Shown: piece after piece, positions 1-8,179 of the stretch
Layout: each line of letters opens with the position of its first letter
Numbering within the stretch: position 1 is the stretch's first letter
Assembly (NCBI GenBank): GCA_902799685.1
Contig: CADCBO010000022.1
Span: 1-64,000, forward strand
Direction of reading: 5' to 3'
DNA: 64,000 nt
DNA from: an uncultured Bacteroidales bacterium
GTDB taxonomy: Bacteria; Bacteroidota; Bacteroidia; Bacteroidales; Bacteroidaceae
Program-made: the position numbers and the translations under genes
Notes under the pieces: model-generated
What the model was told of the DNA's origin: nothing
Database searches by the model: none
What the model saw: only the letters and a program-made list of their open reading frames with translations

Positions 1-1
1 C

Positions 2-544
2 GGGGATGTTGCCCACGTGTATCTGGAGCACCAGTTCGCCGTGTTCCGCATTGAGGTGACTCTCAGGAACTTCCCGTACGAGGCGCCTCCCGGTTCTCCT
101 TTCGACCAGGCGCGGATCAATTCCATCCGCATCAAGTGCGTGGATCCCGACTCGGACGAAGAGGAAGAGTGGGGTGTGAACGGTGACCCGGTCTTCGTAC
201 GGTTCTCCGGCCTGGAAGTGACCACCGGAAGCTACACGGGGACGCCCTTCACGATCGAGAGAGGACCGCAGGACTATTACCTGCTCGATAGCGGCAATAA
301 CAGCGACCTCACGCTGATGGAAGAGGATGTGGTCGAAAAGACCTTCTTCGTGCCCGTCCGCTTCGACAAGGATCTCGAGGCGGGATATGAACTCTGTCTC
401 CAGTTCGGCGGCAACTATTACGACGACGAGGAGGAACGCCGGAATTCGGTCACCGTATTCCCGGGCTGCGACATGCGGAAGACGATTACGAGCAAGCTCT
501 CGCTGGAAAACGGCAAAATTTACTGCTTCAAGGTAACGATATAG
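2..544 (+). CDS. C-terminal part of a putative surface/fimbrillin-like protein (5' end outside window)
   Basis: The reading frame is open from base 2 and enters from outside the window, so only about 180 C-terminal residues are visible. The chain is acidic and beta-rich, with an acidic run near DSDEEEEWG and a final LENGKIYCFKVTI strand. That ending resembles the last strand of Bacteroidales fimbrillins and other Ig-like surface proteins, in which a closing (NG)K-x-Y-x-hydrophobic strand is usual. No catalytic motif is visible. Its stop overlaps the 3' end of the convergent cbiB by 25 bases, so the two genes are transcribed towards each other. Function is inferred only from the general fold and could be wrong. 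Confidence 0.5.
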   Translation, partial: GDVAHVYLEHQFAVFRIEVTLRNFPYEAPPGSPFDQARINSIRIKCVDPDSDEEEEWGVNGDPVFVRFSGLEVTTGSYTGTPFTIERGPQDYYLLDSGNNSDLTLMEEDVVEKTFFVPVRFDKDLEAGYELCLQFGGNYYDDEEERRNSVTVFPGCDMRKTITSKLSLENGKIYCFKVTI

Positions 545-1467
545 AGCGCCATCACAAATAGCACCATGATAACCTCCGAGAGGATATTGATGCGAATGGC
601 ATGACTGACATCATTTGTAGTGAGCTCACGCGGATTATTCCCTATGTAGGGTTTGTAAAACTCCTGGCCAAAATAGGTGTGGGTGCCGCCGAAACGGCAG
701 TCAAGTATGCCGGCCAGAGCTGATTCAGGGTAGCCTGAGTTGGGGCTGGCGTGCTGGCGGCCGTACTTGTGTACAAATTTGAGCAATCCCGGGCGGCCTA
801 CAGAGATAACCATCAGCAAGGCGGTCAGGCGGGCGGGAATCCAGTTGGCTACATCGTCTATATGGGCTGCCCAGCAGCCGAAATCCTTGTAACGGTCTGT
901 CTTGTAGCCTATCATGGAGTCAAGCGTGTTTATCATCTTGTAGGCGGCCATTCCGGGAATGCCAAGCAGCATGTACCAGAAGAGCGGGGCTATCACTCCG
1001 TCGCTCAGGTTCTCGGCCAGAGTTTCAAGGGCGGCGGTGCGGATTTCCTGCGCATCCAGCTGGGCGGTATCGCGGCCCACTATGCGTGAAAGCTGCGCCC
1101 TACCCTTATCCAATGACTCATCAACGGCCTCGAATACCATTCGCACCTCTTTAATGAGAGTCTTGCCGGCCAGGAAATAGAATATGAATATGGCCGATAC
1201 GCCCACGCCAATCCACTGATTCACTCCATAGCAGAACGGTATGAACCACCGGAACAGCGCGTACGTTGCACCTATCAGAAATATGGCTGTCAGAGCGCCT
1301 TTGAGCATACGGTGGGTGCCGTGATTGAGCGCTTTCTCTGAGCCACCTATCAGCTTGCCCATACCCACCACGGGGTGCGGAAGCCAGGCGGGATCACCAA
1401 TCAGGGCATCCAGCAGCGCTCCTGCCAACAGCGGTAGCAACAATATGGCTAATTGCTGAATATCCAT
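520..1467 (-). CDS. cbiB: Adenosylcobinamide-phosphate synthase CbiB
   Basis: Integral membrane enzyme that joins the aminopropanol arm (or its phosphate) to adenosylcobyric acid, giving adenosylcobinamide (phosphate). The 315-residue length is normal for the family. The N-terminus has the typical LLAGALLDALIGDPAWLPHPV segment followed by VVGMGKLI, and the middle has KMINTLDSMIGYKTDRYKDFG and the W-x-P-A-R-L-T-A motif. Several hydrophobic segments are present. It is the last gene of the cobalamin operon and starts 19 bases inside the end of the upstream aminotransferase-like gene, which suggests translational coupling. Confidence 0.95.
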   Translation of the reverse strand: MDIQQLAILLLPLLAGALLDALIGDPAWLPHPVVGMGKLIGGSEKALNHGTHRMLKGALTAIFLIGATYALFRWFIPFCYGVNQWIGVGVSAIFIFYFLAGKTLIKEVRMVFEAVDESLDKGRAQLSRIVGRDTAQLDAQEIRTAALETLAENLSDGVIAPLFWYMLLGIPGMAAYKMINTLDSMIGYKTDRYKDFGCWAAHIDDVANWIPARLTALLMVISVGRPGLLKFVHKYGRQHASPNSGYPESALAGILDCRFGGTHTYFGQEFYKPYIGNNPRELTTNDVSHAIRINILSEVIMVLFVMALYIVTLKQ

Positions 1468-2465
1468 TCCTTTATCCCCTCTATAAGCAGGTCATCGGCC
1501 TCCGGACTCTGCACGGCTATGCGGAAACAGCCTTCGTCCAAGCCTTCAAAGTTTGATGCATCACGTATTAGCAGGCCTTTCTCCTTGACCAGGAACTCTT
1601 TTAGAGCCTTTGCTTTACCCATACGCAAACGCGCAAGTAGCATATTTGAGTCCGATGGCCACACATCTACCAAACCTGTCTTGGCAAATTCTGATGCTAC
1701 ACGCTCACGCTCCTCTATCAGCGTTTGGGCATCTATGCGGTACAGATTACTGTTGCGTAGCAGGAACTTGCCTGCCTCAATAGCCAATGCATTTACCGAC
1801 CAGGGCATGCGGAACAGGCTGAGTTGCCTAATCAGTTTGGCATTGCCGCTCACGCCCCCTATCCTCAATCCCGGCACCCCGAACTGCTTTGTCATGGAAT
1901 GGAGCAAAAGTACATTGGGTAGCTGAGCAGCATAAAAAGCATCAAGGACCTTTTTACGGGTGTATGGGGCGTAAGATTGGTCTATTATGAATATGCAATC
2001 GGGGTTGCTCTCTATCAGTTCCGTAAGCCAATCGTAGTCCCAGACTTTTCCGGTCGGGTTGTTGGGATTGCATAGCCAACACAGCCCTCCCACCGGAGGC
2101 TTTACGGCCTGCTCCGAATAGGCCAGTGTTATCTTGTGACGGTTAATGCGGCAGGCATCGGCATACTCGCTGAATGTGGGCACGAATATCACCGATCTGT
2201 TCTCACGGAACACCTGAGCTATTAGGTAGATGGCCTCGGTTGCGCCGTTGGTTACGCAAAGGTTATCGGCCAGAACGTTCAGATGATAGGCCCAGAAGCT
2301 GGTCAGGGATTCGGCATCGGGCTCCGGGTATGAGCAGATTCTAGGCATAACCTGGCTAAGACGCTCATAGAGGGCATCCAGGTCTGTGCGGCACACAATG
2401 TTTGAACTGAAATTGTGCTTTATGCCATCATAACTGAAAATGTCATCGCCGTGTCCCTTAATCAT
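1449..2465 (-). CDS. cobD: Threonine-phosphate decarboxylase (CobD-type PLP enzyme)
   Basis: Class I/II aminotransferase-fold PLP protein of 338 residues. The N-terminus reads HGDDIFSYDGIKHNFSSNI, as in L-threonine-O-3-phosphate decarboxylases (G-G-x-x-x-x-N-F-S-x-N type). LCNPNNPTGKV is the substrate-carboxylate and ring-stacking segment. HSMTKQFGVPGLRIGG carries the Schiff-base lysine and the downstream arginine. The enzyme makes (R)-1-amino-2-propanol phosphate, the nucleotide-loop linker used by the CbiB product encoded next. It overlaps cobQ upstream by 8 bases and cbiB downstream by 19. A histidinol-phosphate aminotransferase is the main alternative on sequence alone, but the operon context makes CobD much more likely. 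Confidence 0.88.
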   Translation of the reverse strand: MIKGHGDDIFSYDGIKHNFSSNIVCRTDLDALYERLSQVMPRICSYPEPDAESLTSFWAYHLNVLADNLCVTNGATEAIYLIAQVFRENRSVIFVPTFSEYADACRINRHKITLAYSEQAVKPPVGGLCWLCNPNNPTGKVWDYDWLTELIESNPDCIFIIDQSYAPYTRKKVLDAFYAAQLPNVLLLHSMTKQFGVPGLRIGGVSGNAKLIRQLSLFRMPWSVNALAIEAGKFLLRNSNLYRIDAQTLIEERERVASEFAKTGLVDVWPSDSNMLLARLRMGKAKALKEFLVKEKGLLIRDASNFEGLDEGCFRIAVQSPEADDLLIEGIKEWIFSN

Positions 2466-3954
2466 TGCTGCTCATTATTTTGTACAACAAAGGCATATTG
2501 ATGTGCTTGCGCACGTGGTCGGCCAGCAGGTCATACTGCTGCTGCTTGAACGCTGCATAATCCAGCGTCTGGGCGGCATCCTGTTTCTTGGCGTACGGTC
2601 CGATCAGATAATCTATTACAGTCTTGTTGTCCAGTATTCCGTGAATATAGGTTCCCATAGTGCGGGCATCGGCCATACATCCCTCTTTTGTTCCGTCCTG
2701 CAAAGCGTTGAGCGAACTACATGCGGCATTCTGCTCAGGGAGTGTGCGGCCCATGTGAATCTCGTAACCGCTGCAATCTGAATTACCGTCAAGGAAACGG
2801 AACTGCACCTGCCGCGTTACCTTGCTGCCCTCCATAACTGTCCTTACAGGCAACAATCCCAATCCGGGCATTTCACGCACACTGCCCTCTACACCGTCGG
2901 GGTCGCTCACACTCAGTCCCATCATCTGATAGCCGCCGCATATTCCCATAACGGTTGTGCCGTTACGATGGGCACGAAGGATTGCTTCGGCCACACCGTT
3001 GCTGCGGATGGTGATTATATCGTCTATTGTGCTCTTGGTGCCGGGAATCAGGATTATGTCTGCCTTTGAAATCTCTTCAGTATTATTGGTATAGTAGAGA
3101 TTGACTCTGGGGTCCTGCTCCAGCATCCCGAAATCCGTAAAGTTGGATATGTGGCCCAGCAGAATCACGGCCACGTTGACCTTTCCGCTTACGGCGATGC
3201 GCTGTTTCTGCGTCAGCTCCATAGAGTCCTCCTCTTCAATGTGTATGTCCTTGAAGTAAGGAACTACGCCCAATACCGGCACTTTGCAGATATCCTCCAG
3301 TATCCTGCGTCCCTCGTCAAACAGGCGCAGGTCACCGCGGAACTTATTGATTATTATACCCTTTATAAGTTTCTGGTCATCGGGAGTCTGGAGAGCTATG
3401 GATCCGTATGCACTTGCAAAGACTCCGCCGCGATCTATATCGGCCACCAGAATTACGCGTGCTCCTGCGTATCGGGCCATAGGCATATTAACAAGGTCTG
3501 TGTCACGCAGGTTTAATTCCGATATGCTGCCTGCACCCTCCATTACAATGGGGTTGTAGCGACTGCTCAGACGGTCAAAGGCGGCATTCACCTCCCCCCG
3601 GAGTACTTCACGGCCCTCATCGCGGCGGAAATAATCATACGCGCCCATATTGCCGATGGCCTTCCCGTTAAGCACCACCTGCGATGTATGGTCCGAGCTG
3701 GGTTTGAGCAGCAGCGGGTTCATATCGGTGTGGCAGGAAACGCCTGCGGCCTCGGCCTGAACGGCCTGTGCCCGGCCTATTTCCAGACCATCGGGAGTGG
3801 CGTAAGAGTTAAGCGCCATATTCTGCGCCTTGAATGGAGCCGGGTTGTAACCGTCCTGACGGAATATACGGCACAGGGCGGTAGCTATCACGCTCTTGCC
3901 AACATCGCTGCCGGTTCCGGCAAGCATTATGGGATATAATCTTTCAATTTTCAA
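2458..3954 (-). CDS. cobQ: Cobyric acid synthase CobQ/CbiP
   Basis: Amidates four side chains of adenosylcobyrinic acid a,c-diamide using glutamine and ATP. The N-terminal dethiobiotin-synthetase-like ATPase has a P-loop in GTGSDVGKS, then KAQNMALNSY and GRAQAVQAEAA typical of CobQ. The C-terminal class I glutamine amidotransferase domain shows MGICGGYQMMG, with the nucleophilic cysteine, and a late GTYIHGILDN histidine. Length is 498 residues. The start is uncertain: the first in-frame codon is a TTG at 3954 inside a heptanucleotide repeat, and the first ATG is at 3927, ten residues before the P-loop serine region. It lies between the adenosyltransferase gene and cobD. Confidence 0.95.
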   Translation of the reverse strand: MKIERLYPIMLAGTGSDVGKSVIATALCRIFRQDGYNPAPFKAQNMALNSYATPDGLEIGRAQAVQAEAAGVSCHTDMNPLLLKPSSDHTSQVVLNGKAIGNMGAYDYFRRDEGREVLRGEVNAAFDRLSSRYNPIVMEGAGSISELNLRDTDLVNMPMARYAGARVILVADIDRGGVFASAYGSIALQTPDDQKLIKGIIINKFRGDLRLFDEGRRILEDICKVPVLGVVPYFKDIHIEEEDSMELTQKQRIAVSGKVNVAVILLGHISNFTDFGMLEQDPRVNLYYTNNTEEISKADIILIPGTKSTIDDIITIRSNGVAEAILRAHRNGTTVMGICGGYQMMGLSVSDPDGVEGSVREMPGLGLLPVRTVMEGSKVTRQVQFRFLDGNSDCSGYEIHMGRTLPEQNAACSSLNALQDGTKEGCMADARTMGTYIHGILDNKTVIDYLIGPYAKKQDAAQTLDYAAFKQQQYDLLADHVRKHINMPLLYKIMSSND

Positions 3955-3990
3955 TTTTCAATTCTCAATTCTCAATTCTCAATTTTCAAT
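3942..3990. repeat. Heptanucleotide tandem repeat at the 5' end of cobQ
   Basis: Seven consecutive 7-base units, TTTCAAT or TCTCAAT on the plus strand (ATTGAAA/ATTGAGA on the coding strand), fill the gap between the adenosyltransferase stop and cobQ and run into the first cobQ codons. Each unit contains a TTG on the coding strand, so adding or removing a unit shifts which TTG is in frame with cobQ and moves the leader length by 7 bases. Confidence 0.9.
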
Positions 3991-3995
3991 TTAAA

Positions 3996-4565
3996 TCATT
4001 TGCTGTTTTTGTAAGCAAAAGTCTTCCAACGTTCTTCCGGCCAGTTCTGGCGGTCAAGTTCAAAGCGGGCCATCACGAAAAACAGGTCCGATAAGCGGTT
4101 AATGAACGTCAGAATATCCTGTGGAACCGAATCCTCACGATTGAGAGCCCAAAGACGACGCTCTGCACGGCGTGCCACAGTACGTGCAAAATGCAGTTGT
4201 GCCGCAAGAGGCGTTCCGCCGGGCAGGACAAAAACCCCTTTTTCAGTAATAGCCGTTGTCATACGGTCCATCCACTCCTCGCAGAAACCAATCATTCCGG
4301 AGTCAAAGACTCTTGGATTCTTATCCCGTATGGCAGACGGTGTTGCCACCTGACTCATCAAAGTCATCAGTTCTGTCTGTATCTTATTCAGTCCCTGCTG
4401 CCACTCATCATCCGGCTTAAGCAGACTGCGTACTATACCTATCTGAGCATTCAACTCATCGAGAGTACCGTTGGCCTCGATGCGTATATCGTCCTTAGGC
4501 ACGCGCTCCCCGCCGTGAATACCGGTAGTGCCGTCATCGCCCGTACGTGTATATACTCTTTTCAT
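3996..4565 (-). CDS. Cob(I)yrinic acid a,c-diamide adenosyltransferase, PduO type
   Basis: Transfers the 5'-deoxyadenosyl group of ATP to the cob(I) corrinoid, making the cobalt-carbon bond. The N-terminus KRVYTRTGDDGTTG is the hallmark ATP-binding segment of PduO/MMAB enzymes. Later motifs are FVLPGGTPLAAQLHFARTVARRAER and NRLSDLFFVMAR, which form the helical-bundle active site. About 189 residues, normal length. ATG at 4565 is chosen because it forms a four-base ATGA overlap with the cbiA stop; an upstream TTG at 4574 is less likely. It sits second in the operon between cbiA and cobQ. Confidence 0.93.
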   Translation of the reverse strand: MKRVYTRTGDDGTTGIHGGERVPKDDIRIEANGTLDELNAQIGIVRSLLKPDDEWQQGLNKIQTELMTLMSQVATPSAIRDKNPRVFDSGMIGFCEEWMDRMTTAITEKGVFVLPGGTPLAAQLHFARTVARRAERRLWALNREDSVPQDILTFINRLSDLFFVMARFELDRQNWPEERWKTFAYKNSK

Positions 4566-5878
4566 AATTCCCAAAAAGCATTAATGTCATTCTCGCCCCA
4601 ATACCAGTGGGTATAACCTGCTATCACGTTCTTATATCTGAACAGCTCCGTATCCACCTTCTCACCCTTTGCGTTGCGCTGAATGCAAAAAATGGTACAA
4701 TTGGGGTCTGACCCCTTTTGTACTATTTTTGAGTAGTGGAACTCGTGACCTTTGAACATATTGCCGTTAATCTCCATACTACGATAGCCTAAATGCAGAC
4801 GGGCACCCTGCATGGTACAATCTATGGGCAGCACTCCGGCCATAGGCCATACCTTTCCATCCTGATCTGTCAGAGACTTGCCCAGATACATCATACCGCC
4901 GCACTCGGCAAATATGCGTCCTCCCTTCTCGGCATACTGCACAAGCTGCGATGCAAGCATGCGGTTCATCGCCAGTTCAGGAGCAAACAGCTCTGGGTAT
5001 CCGCCCGGCAGATAGACCAGATCAGCTTCGGGCAACTCATCACCGGCCAGCGGACTGAAGAACTTGACCTCTCCCATCTCCGCCAGCCTGTCAATATTCT
5101 CCCGATAAACAAAGTTGAAGGCCCTATCCTTTGCCACCGCGACTACAAAGGGCACATTAGGGACGGTTCTTTTTGTGCCCTTAAGATTATCTTCAGATTT
5201 GCAGTTATTCTCCTTCAAAAGGGCACAAAAAGAACCGTCCCCTTTGTGCCCCTCTATCAAATCCGCCACTCTGTCTGCAAGTGAACTAATCTCATTCTCC
5301 ATTCCAATGGTAAGGCCCAGATGGCGTGAAGGAACCTCGATACCTTCTGCACGCGGAATCCAACCCAGACATTCCACGCCCGCATCGGACGCAGCATCCT
5401 TAAGGAATGCGTAATGTGATTCCGATGCCACCAGATTGAACACCACGCCGGCAATCATGACATCGGGCCTGAAAGTCTTCATACCGTGCAGAAGAGCAGC
5501 AACAGAATATGCTGTAGAGCGTGCATTGACCACAAGAAGCACAGGAACATCAAGCAGAGCCGCAATCTCAGCGCTGCTGCCGCGCATTCGGTCATAGCCG
5601 TCAAACAAGCCCATCACGCCCTCTATCACGGCAACATCGGCCCCTTGCGAATAACGTGCAAAAACCTCACGTACATGCTCCGGAGAAGCCATCCAGGTAT
5701 CCAGATTGACAGACTGCCGCCCGGATGCTATAGTATGAAACTGCGTGTCAATATAATCAGGACCGCACTTGAAAGGCTGGACATTTAGCCCACGACGTGT
5801 AAGAGCCCGCAGCAACCCCATAGTAAACGTGGTCTTTCCGCTGCCTGATGTTGCAGCACCTATCAGAATCCGCATCAT
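4562..5878 (-). CDS. cbiA: Cobyrinic acid a,c-diamide synthase CbiA/CobB, carrying an in-frame hairpin insertion
   Basis: Amidates the a and c carboxylates of cobyrinic acid with ATP and glutamine. The N-terminal ATPase has GAATSGSGKTTFTMGLLRAL (P-loop) followed by KCGPDYIDTQFH and VIEGVMGLFDGYD. The C-terminal triad-type glutamine amidotransferase shows YLPGGYPELFAPELA and FAECGGMMYLG, with the nucleophilic cysteine. It is the first gene of the operon. About 35 codons near residues 210-245 (KGDGSFCALLKENN and KGTKRTVPNVPF) correspond to a long DNA inverted repeat at 5147-5253 between the two catalytic domains, so this protein is longer than it needs to be exactly at the interdomain linker. 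Confidence 0.94.
   Translation of the reverse strand: MMRILIGAATSGSGKTTFTMGLLRALTRRGLNVQPFKCGPDYIDTQFHTIASGRQSVNLDTWMASPEHVREVFARYSQGADVAVIEGVMGLFDGYDRMRGSSAEIAALLDVPVLLVVNARSTAYSVAALLHGMKTFRPDVMIAGVVFNLVASESHYAFLKDAASDAGVECLGWIPRAEGIEVPSRHLGLTIGMENEISSLADRVADLIEGHKGDGSFCALLKENNCKSEDNLKGTKRTVPNVPFVVAVAKDRAFNFVYRENIDRLAEMGEVKFFSPLAGDELPEADLVYLPGGYPELFAPELAMNRMLASQLVQYAEKGGRIFAECGGMMYLGKSLTDQDGKVWPMAGVLPIDCTMQGARLHLGYRSMEINGNMFKGHEFHYSKIVQKGSDPNCTIFCIQRNAKGEKVDTELFRYKNVIAGYTHWYWGENDINAFWEL
5147..5253. repeat. REP-like inverted-repeat element inserted in frame in cbiA
   Basis: Arms at 5160-5182 and 5219-5241 are perfect 23-base inverted repeats containing GGGACGGTTCTTTTTGTGCC and its complement. 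Each arm is flanked by a second, shorter inverted motif (GGGCAC...GTGCCC), so each arm can also fold on itself. The element adds no stop codon to cbiA in the coding frame. A relative with the same GGGGACGGTTC core lies at 13284-13402. This architecture is like the short palindromic elements mobilised by REP-associated tyrosine (Y1) transposases, but no such transposase is in the window. Confidence 0.8.
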
Positions 5879-5900
5879 ACGTTCCTTTCTAAATTGACCA

Positions 5901-5931
5901 TAAAGGTAGCAATAACGCCGCTATAAAGCAA
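5901..5931 (-). promoter_or_regulatory. Promoter of the cobalamin operon
   Basis: On the minus strand, TTG (5931-5929) is followed after 20 bases by TACCTTTA (5908-5901), one mismatch from the Bacteroidetes -7 consensus TAnnTTTG. Transcription would start near 5894, about 16 bases before the cbiA start, leaving no room for a cobalamin riboswitch. Confidence 0.55.
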
Positions 5932-5941
5932 TCATTCCATA

Positions 5942-5982
5942 ACAAAAAGAAAGCGGAACGACATTGATAATCGTCCCGCCTT
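5942..5982 (-). terminator. Rho-independent terminator of the nfeD-flotillin operon
   Basis: A hairpin with arms GCGGAACGA and TCGTCCCGC (5953-5979, one G-U type pair) is followed on the minus strand by a T-rich run (plus-strand A-rich 5941-5952). It lies just downstream of the flotillin stop. Confidence 0.75.
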
Positions 5983-6000
5983 CATACTGATCAATCAGAT

Positions 6001-7425
6001 TCACTTTTTCTTCTTGTCGTCCTTGACTTCCTCAGCCTGAGCAGCCTCAGCCTCCTGCTTCTTGGCAAGATACTCCGGCAGGTTCAGACCGGCCATATTG
6101 AAGAGGTCAGACATAGGGGGAACGGACTTCAAGAGGCCGCTCAGAAAATTGGCGGTAGAGCCCTTTCCGTCGGCGCTGTTGCCGGAGTCCCAAACGGTCA
6201 CGTTGTCGAACTTGATACCCTTGATGGCCTCCACCTGAGTCTTGACCAGCTCCGGCATCTTCTCGGACATGAGCAGCATGAATGCCTTGGCGGCATCACC
6301 ACCGGCAGCCTGTACCATCTTGTCATAACCGGCAGCCTGCTTGGTCAGTATCTCATAGTAACCCTTAGCCTCGGCCTCCATGCGGGCGAATATGGCATCG
6401 GCCTCACCCTTGGCGCTTACGCGGAGTTTCTCAGCCTCAGCCTCGGCGGCTATGATGATACGGTCCTTCTCAACCTGCTGGGCCACCAGGATGTTGGCCT
6501 GCTGGGTTGAACGCTCACGCTCGGCACGGGCATTCTCGGCGTCACGCTCGGCAATATAGGCATCCTGCAGGGCCTTAGCCTGCTGTACCTTCTCGGCTGT
6601 TACAGCCAGACGGTTGGCCTCGGCCTCCTTCTCACGACGGAAAGCATCGGAGTTTGCAATCTCAACCTTGGCGTTGTTCTCACCCTGTACGGCTACGGCG
6701 TTGGCCTGTGATGTACGGATACGGGTCTCCTTTACTGCCTCGGCCTTACCTATCTCACCGTTACGGTCCTGCTCTGCCACGCTTACCTTAGCCTCGTTTA
6801 TGGCCTTGGCGGCAGCCTCCTTACCCAGAGCCTGGATATAACCTGACTCATCCTTGATATCGGTTACGTTCACGTTGATAAGACGCAAACCTATTTTCTT
6901 GAGCTCAACCTCAACGTTCTTGGCAATCTTCTCCAGGAATGTGTCGCGGTCGCTGTTTATCTCCTCGATACTCATGGTTGCTATGACCAGACGCAGCTGA
7001 CCGAACAAGATATCACGTGCCAGCTCCTGAATCTCCTCGGCGGTGAGGCCCAGCAGACGCTCGGCGGCGTTGTTCATGCTGTCAGGCTCGGTCGATATAC
7101 CTACAGTAAAGCGGCAGGGAACATCCACGCGGATGTTCTGACGGCTCAGGGCATTGGTCAGGTTGGCATCTATAGAAATAGGTGTCAGGCTCAGGTAAGC
7201 ATAGTCCTGGATAACGGGCCATACAAACTTACCGCCGCCATGGATACACTTGGCGCTTCCGCCACCGGTCTTACCATAGACTACCAGGATCTTGTCCGAA
7301 GGGCAACGTCTGTAACGGCGGATAATGGTTGCAAACAGAATGAACAGGAGGACTACTCCTATCATTACCAGAATTGAAATGTTGTTTCCCGCCAAAGCAA
7401 GAAAAGTAATGAAGTTTAAAATCAT
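6001..7425 (-). CDS. Flotillin-like SPFH-domain membrane scaffold protein
   Basis: Membrane microdomain scaffold. An N-terminal hydrophobic segment (about residues 14-36, SILVMIGVVLLFILFATII) precedes the flotillin/SPFH domain (VVYGKTGGG, FVWPVIQDYAYLSLTPI, NIRVDVPCRFTVGIS). A long Ala/Glu-rich coiled coil follows (roughly residues 190-360, repeated AEAEAEKLR-like heptads). The C-terminus ends in a lysine run. Length 474 residues fits bacterial flotillins of the FloT/YuaG type. It is encoded 34 bases after an NfeD-like gene, the standard partner pair, and the operon ends in a clear terminator. Its client proteins cannot be told from sequence. Confidence 0.92.
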   Translation of the reverse strand: MILNFITFLALAGNNISILVMIGVVLLFILFATIIRRYRRCPSDKILVVYGKTGGGSAKCIHGGGKFVWPVIQDYAYLSLTPISIDANLTNALSRQNIRVDVPCRFTVGISTEPDSMNNAAERLLGLTAEEIQELARDILFGQLRLVIATMSIEEINSDRDTFLEKIAKNVEVELKKIGLRLINVNVTDIKDESGYIQALGKEAAAKAINEAKVSVAEQDRNGEIGKAEAVKETRIRTSQANAVAVQGENNAKVEIANSDAFRREKEAEANRLAVTAEKVQQAKALQDAYIAERDAENARAERERSTQQANILVAQQVEKDRIIIAAEAEAEKLRVSAKGEADAIFARMEAEAKGYYEILTKQAAGYDKMVQAAGGDAAKAFMLLMSEKMPELVKTQVEAIKGIKFDNVTVWDSGNSADGKGSTANFLSGLLKSVPPMSDLFNMAGLNLPEYLAKKQEAEAAQAEEVKDDKKKK

Positions 7426-7459
7426 TTTGAATGAATAGTATTAAGTTGTTAATCAATTG

Positions 7460-8035
7460 TCATTTCACAAGCAGAAGGTCATCGCCTATCACCTCCAGTA
7501 TCCTGACCTGTCCTCCGGTGGCAATCTCCTTGTCACTGTCTGTCACAGCGTCAATCTCATGCACAGAGCCCTTTACGCTCACCTGCACCTTGCCGCGACC
7601 CGTACGGGCTGCCGGAATACGCAGATAGACATCGGCCATAAGACCTACCGTCTCGCTCATCCTGAAACTGCCGTCATGTGAAAGTTTCATCACCTGGCGG
7701 AACATGAACACGAATGCAAGCACAAACAACAGGCCTACCGCAATGGCCAGGACCTGAAGCAGCCAGCGTTTCTCAATGGAATCATAGAACAATACGCCTG
7801 CCCATCCGTAGCCAAGCAGGAAATTGATAAGATTGCGGAAAGAGAACACGCCGCTCAAGGAACCATCCTCAACCGAATCTACCGCACCGTCCATAGGCCC
7901 TGCATCCACATCGGCATCGGTCCCCAGCCCTATGAACGTCATCACGGTCTGGATGATGAACACCAACGATGCGCAGCACGCTACAATCCAGAAAAACTTC
8001 TGCAACGGTTCCAGCGAATTAAAAAAATCCATCAT
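7460..8035 (-). CDS. NfeD-like membrane protein, flotillin partner
   Basis: 191 residues with an N-terminal membrane segment (FFWIVACCASLVFIIQTVMTFIGL), an acidic extracytoplasmic/linker region rich in D and G, two more hydrophobic stretches (LINFLLGYGWAGVLFY and LLQVLAIAVGLLFVLAFVFMF), and a C-terminal small beta-barrel (OB-fold) domain beginning near MSETVGLMADVYLRIPAARTG. This is the arrangement of short NfeD/YuaF proteins that sit next to flotillins. It is the first gene of the two-gene operon. The promoter is not clearly visible in the divergent region 8036-8119. Confidence 0.85.
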   Translation of the reverse strand: MMDFFNSLEPLQKFFWIVACCASLVFIIQTVMTFIGLGTDADVDAGPMDGAVDSVEDGSLSGVFSFRNLINFLLGYGWAGVLFYDSIEKRWLLQVLAIAVGLLFVLAFVFMFRQVMKLSHDGSFRMSETVGLMADVYLRIPAARTGRGKVQVSVKGSVHEIDAVTDSDKEIATGGQVRILEVIGDDLLLVK

Positions 8036-8119
8036 AGCAAAACAATTATTGGTTTAGTTAAACAATGTATGGTCTGGTATGGACCACTTTTCTACAAAAA
8101 TAGTGATTCCTGGGGATTA

Positions 8120-8152
8120 TTGACACTCCACAAAGAAAAAAAAGTAACTTTG
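8120..8152 (+). promoter_or_regulatory. Promoter of the Crp-type regulator gene
   Basis: TTG at 8120-8122 and TAACTTTG at 8145-8152 with 22 bases between them match the Bacteroidetes -33/-7 pattern. Transcription would begin near 8158, which makes ATG 8180 the start and excludes the longer upstream reading frame. Confidence 0.65.
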
Positions 8153-8179
8153 CGTGATTTTACGCATTCAACAAAGGTT

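Noticed and set aside
5879-5940. Cobalamin riboswitch before the cobalamin operon
   Set aside because: The predicted transcription start is only about 16 bases from the cbiA ATG and no B12-box-like sequence is seen.
8069-8179. Longer N-terminus for the Crp-type regulator
   Set aside because: The extra codons run through the -33/-7 promoter elements and have no resemblance to the family.
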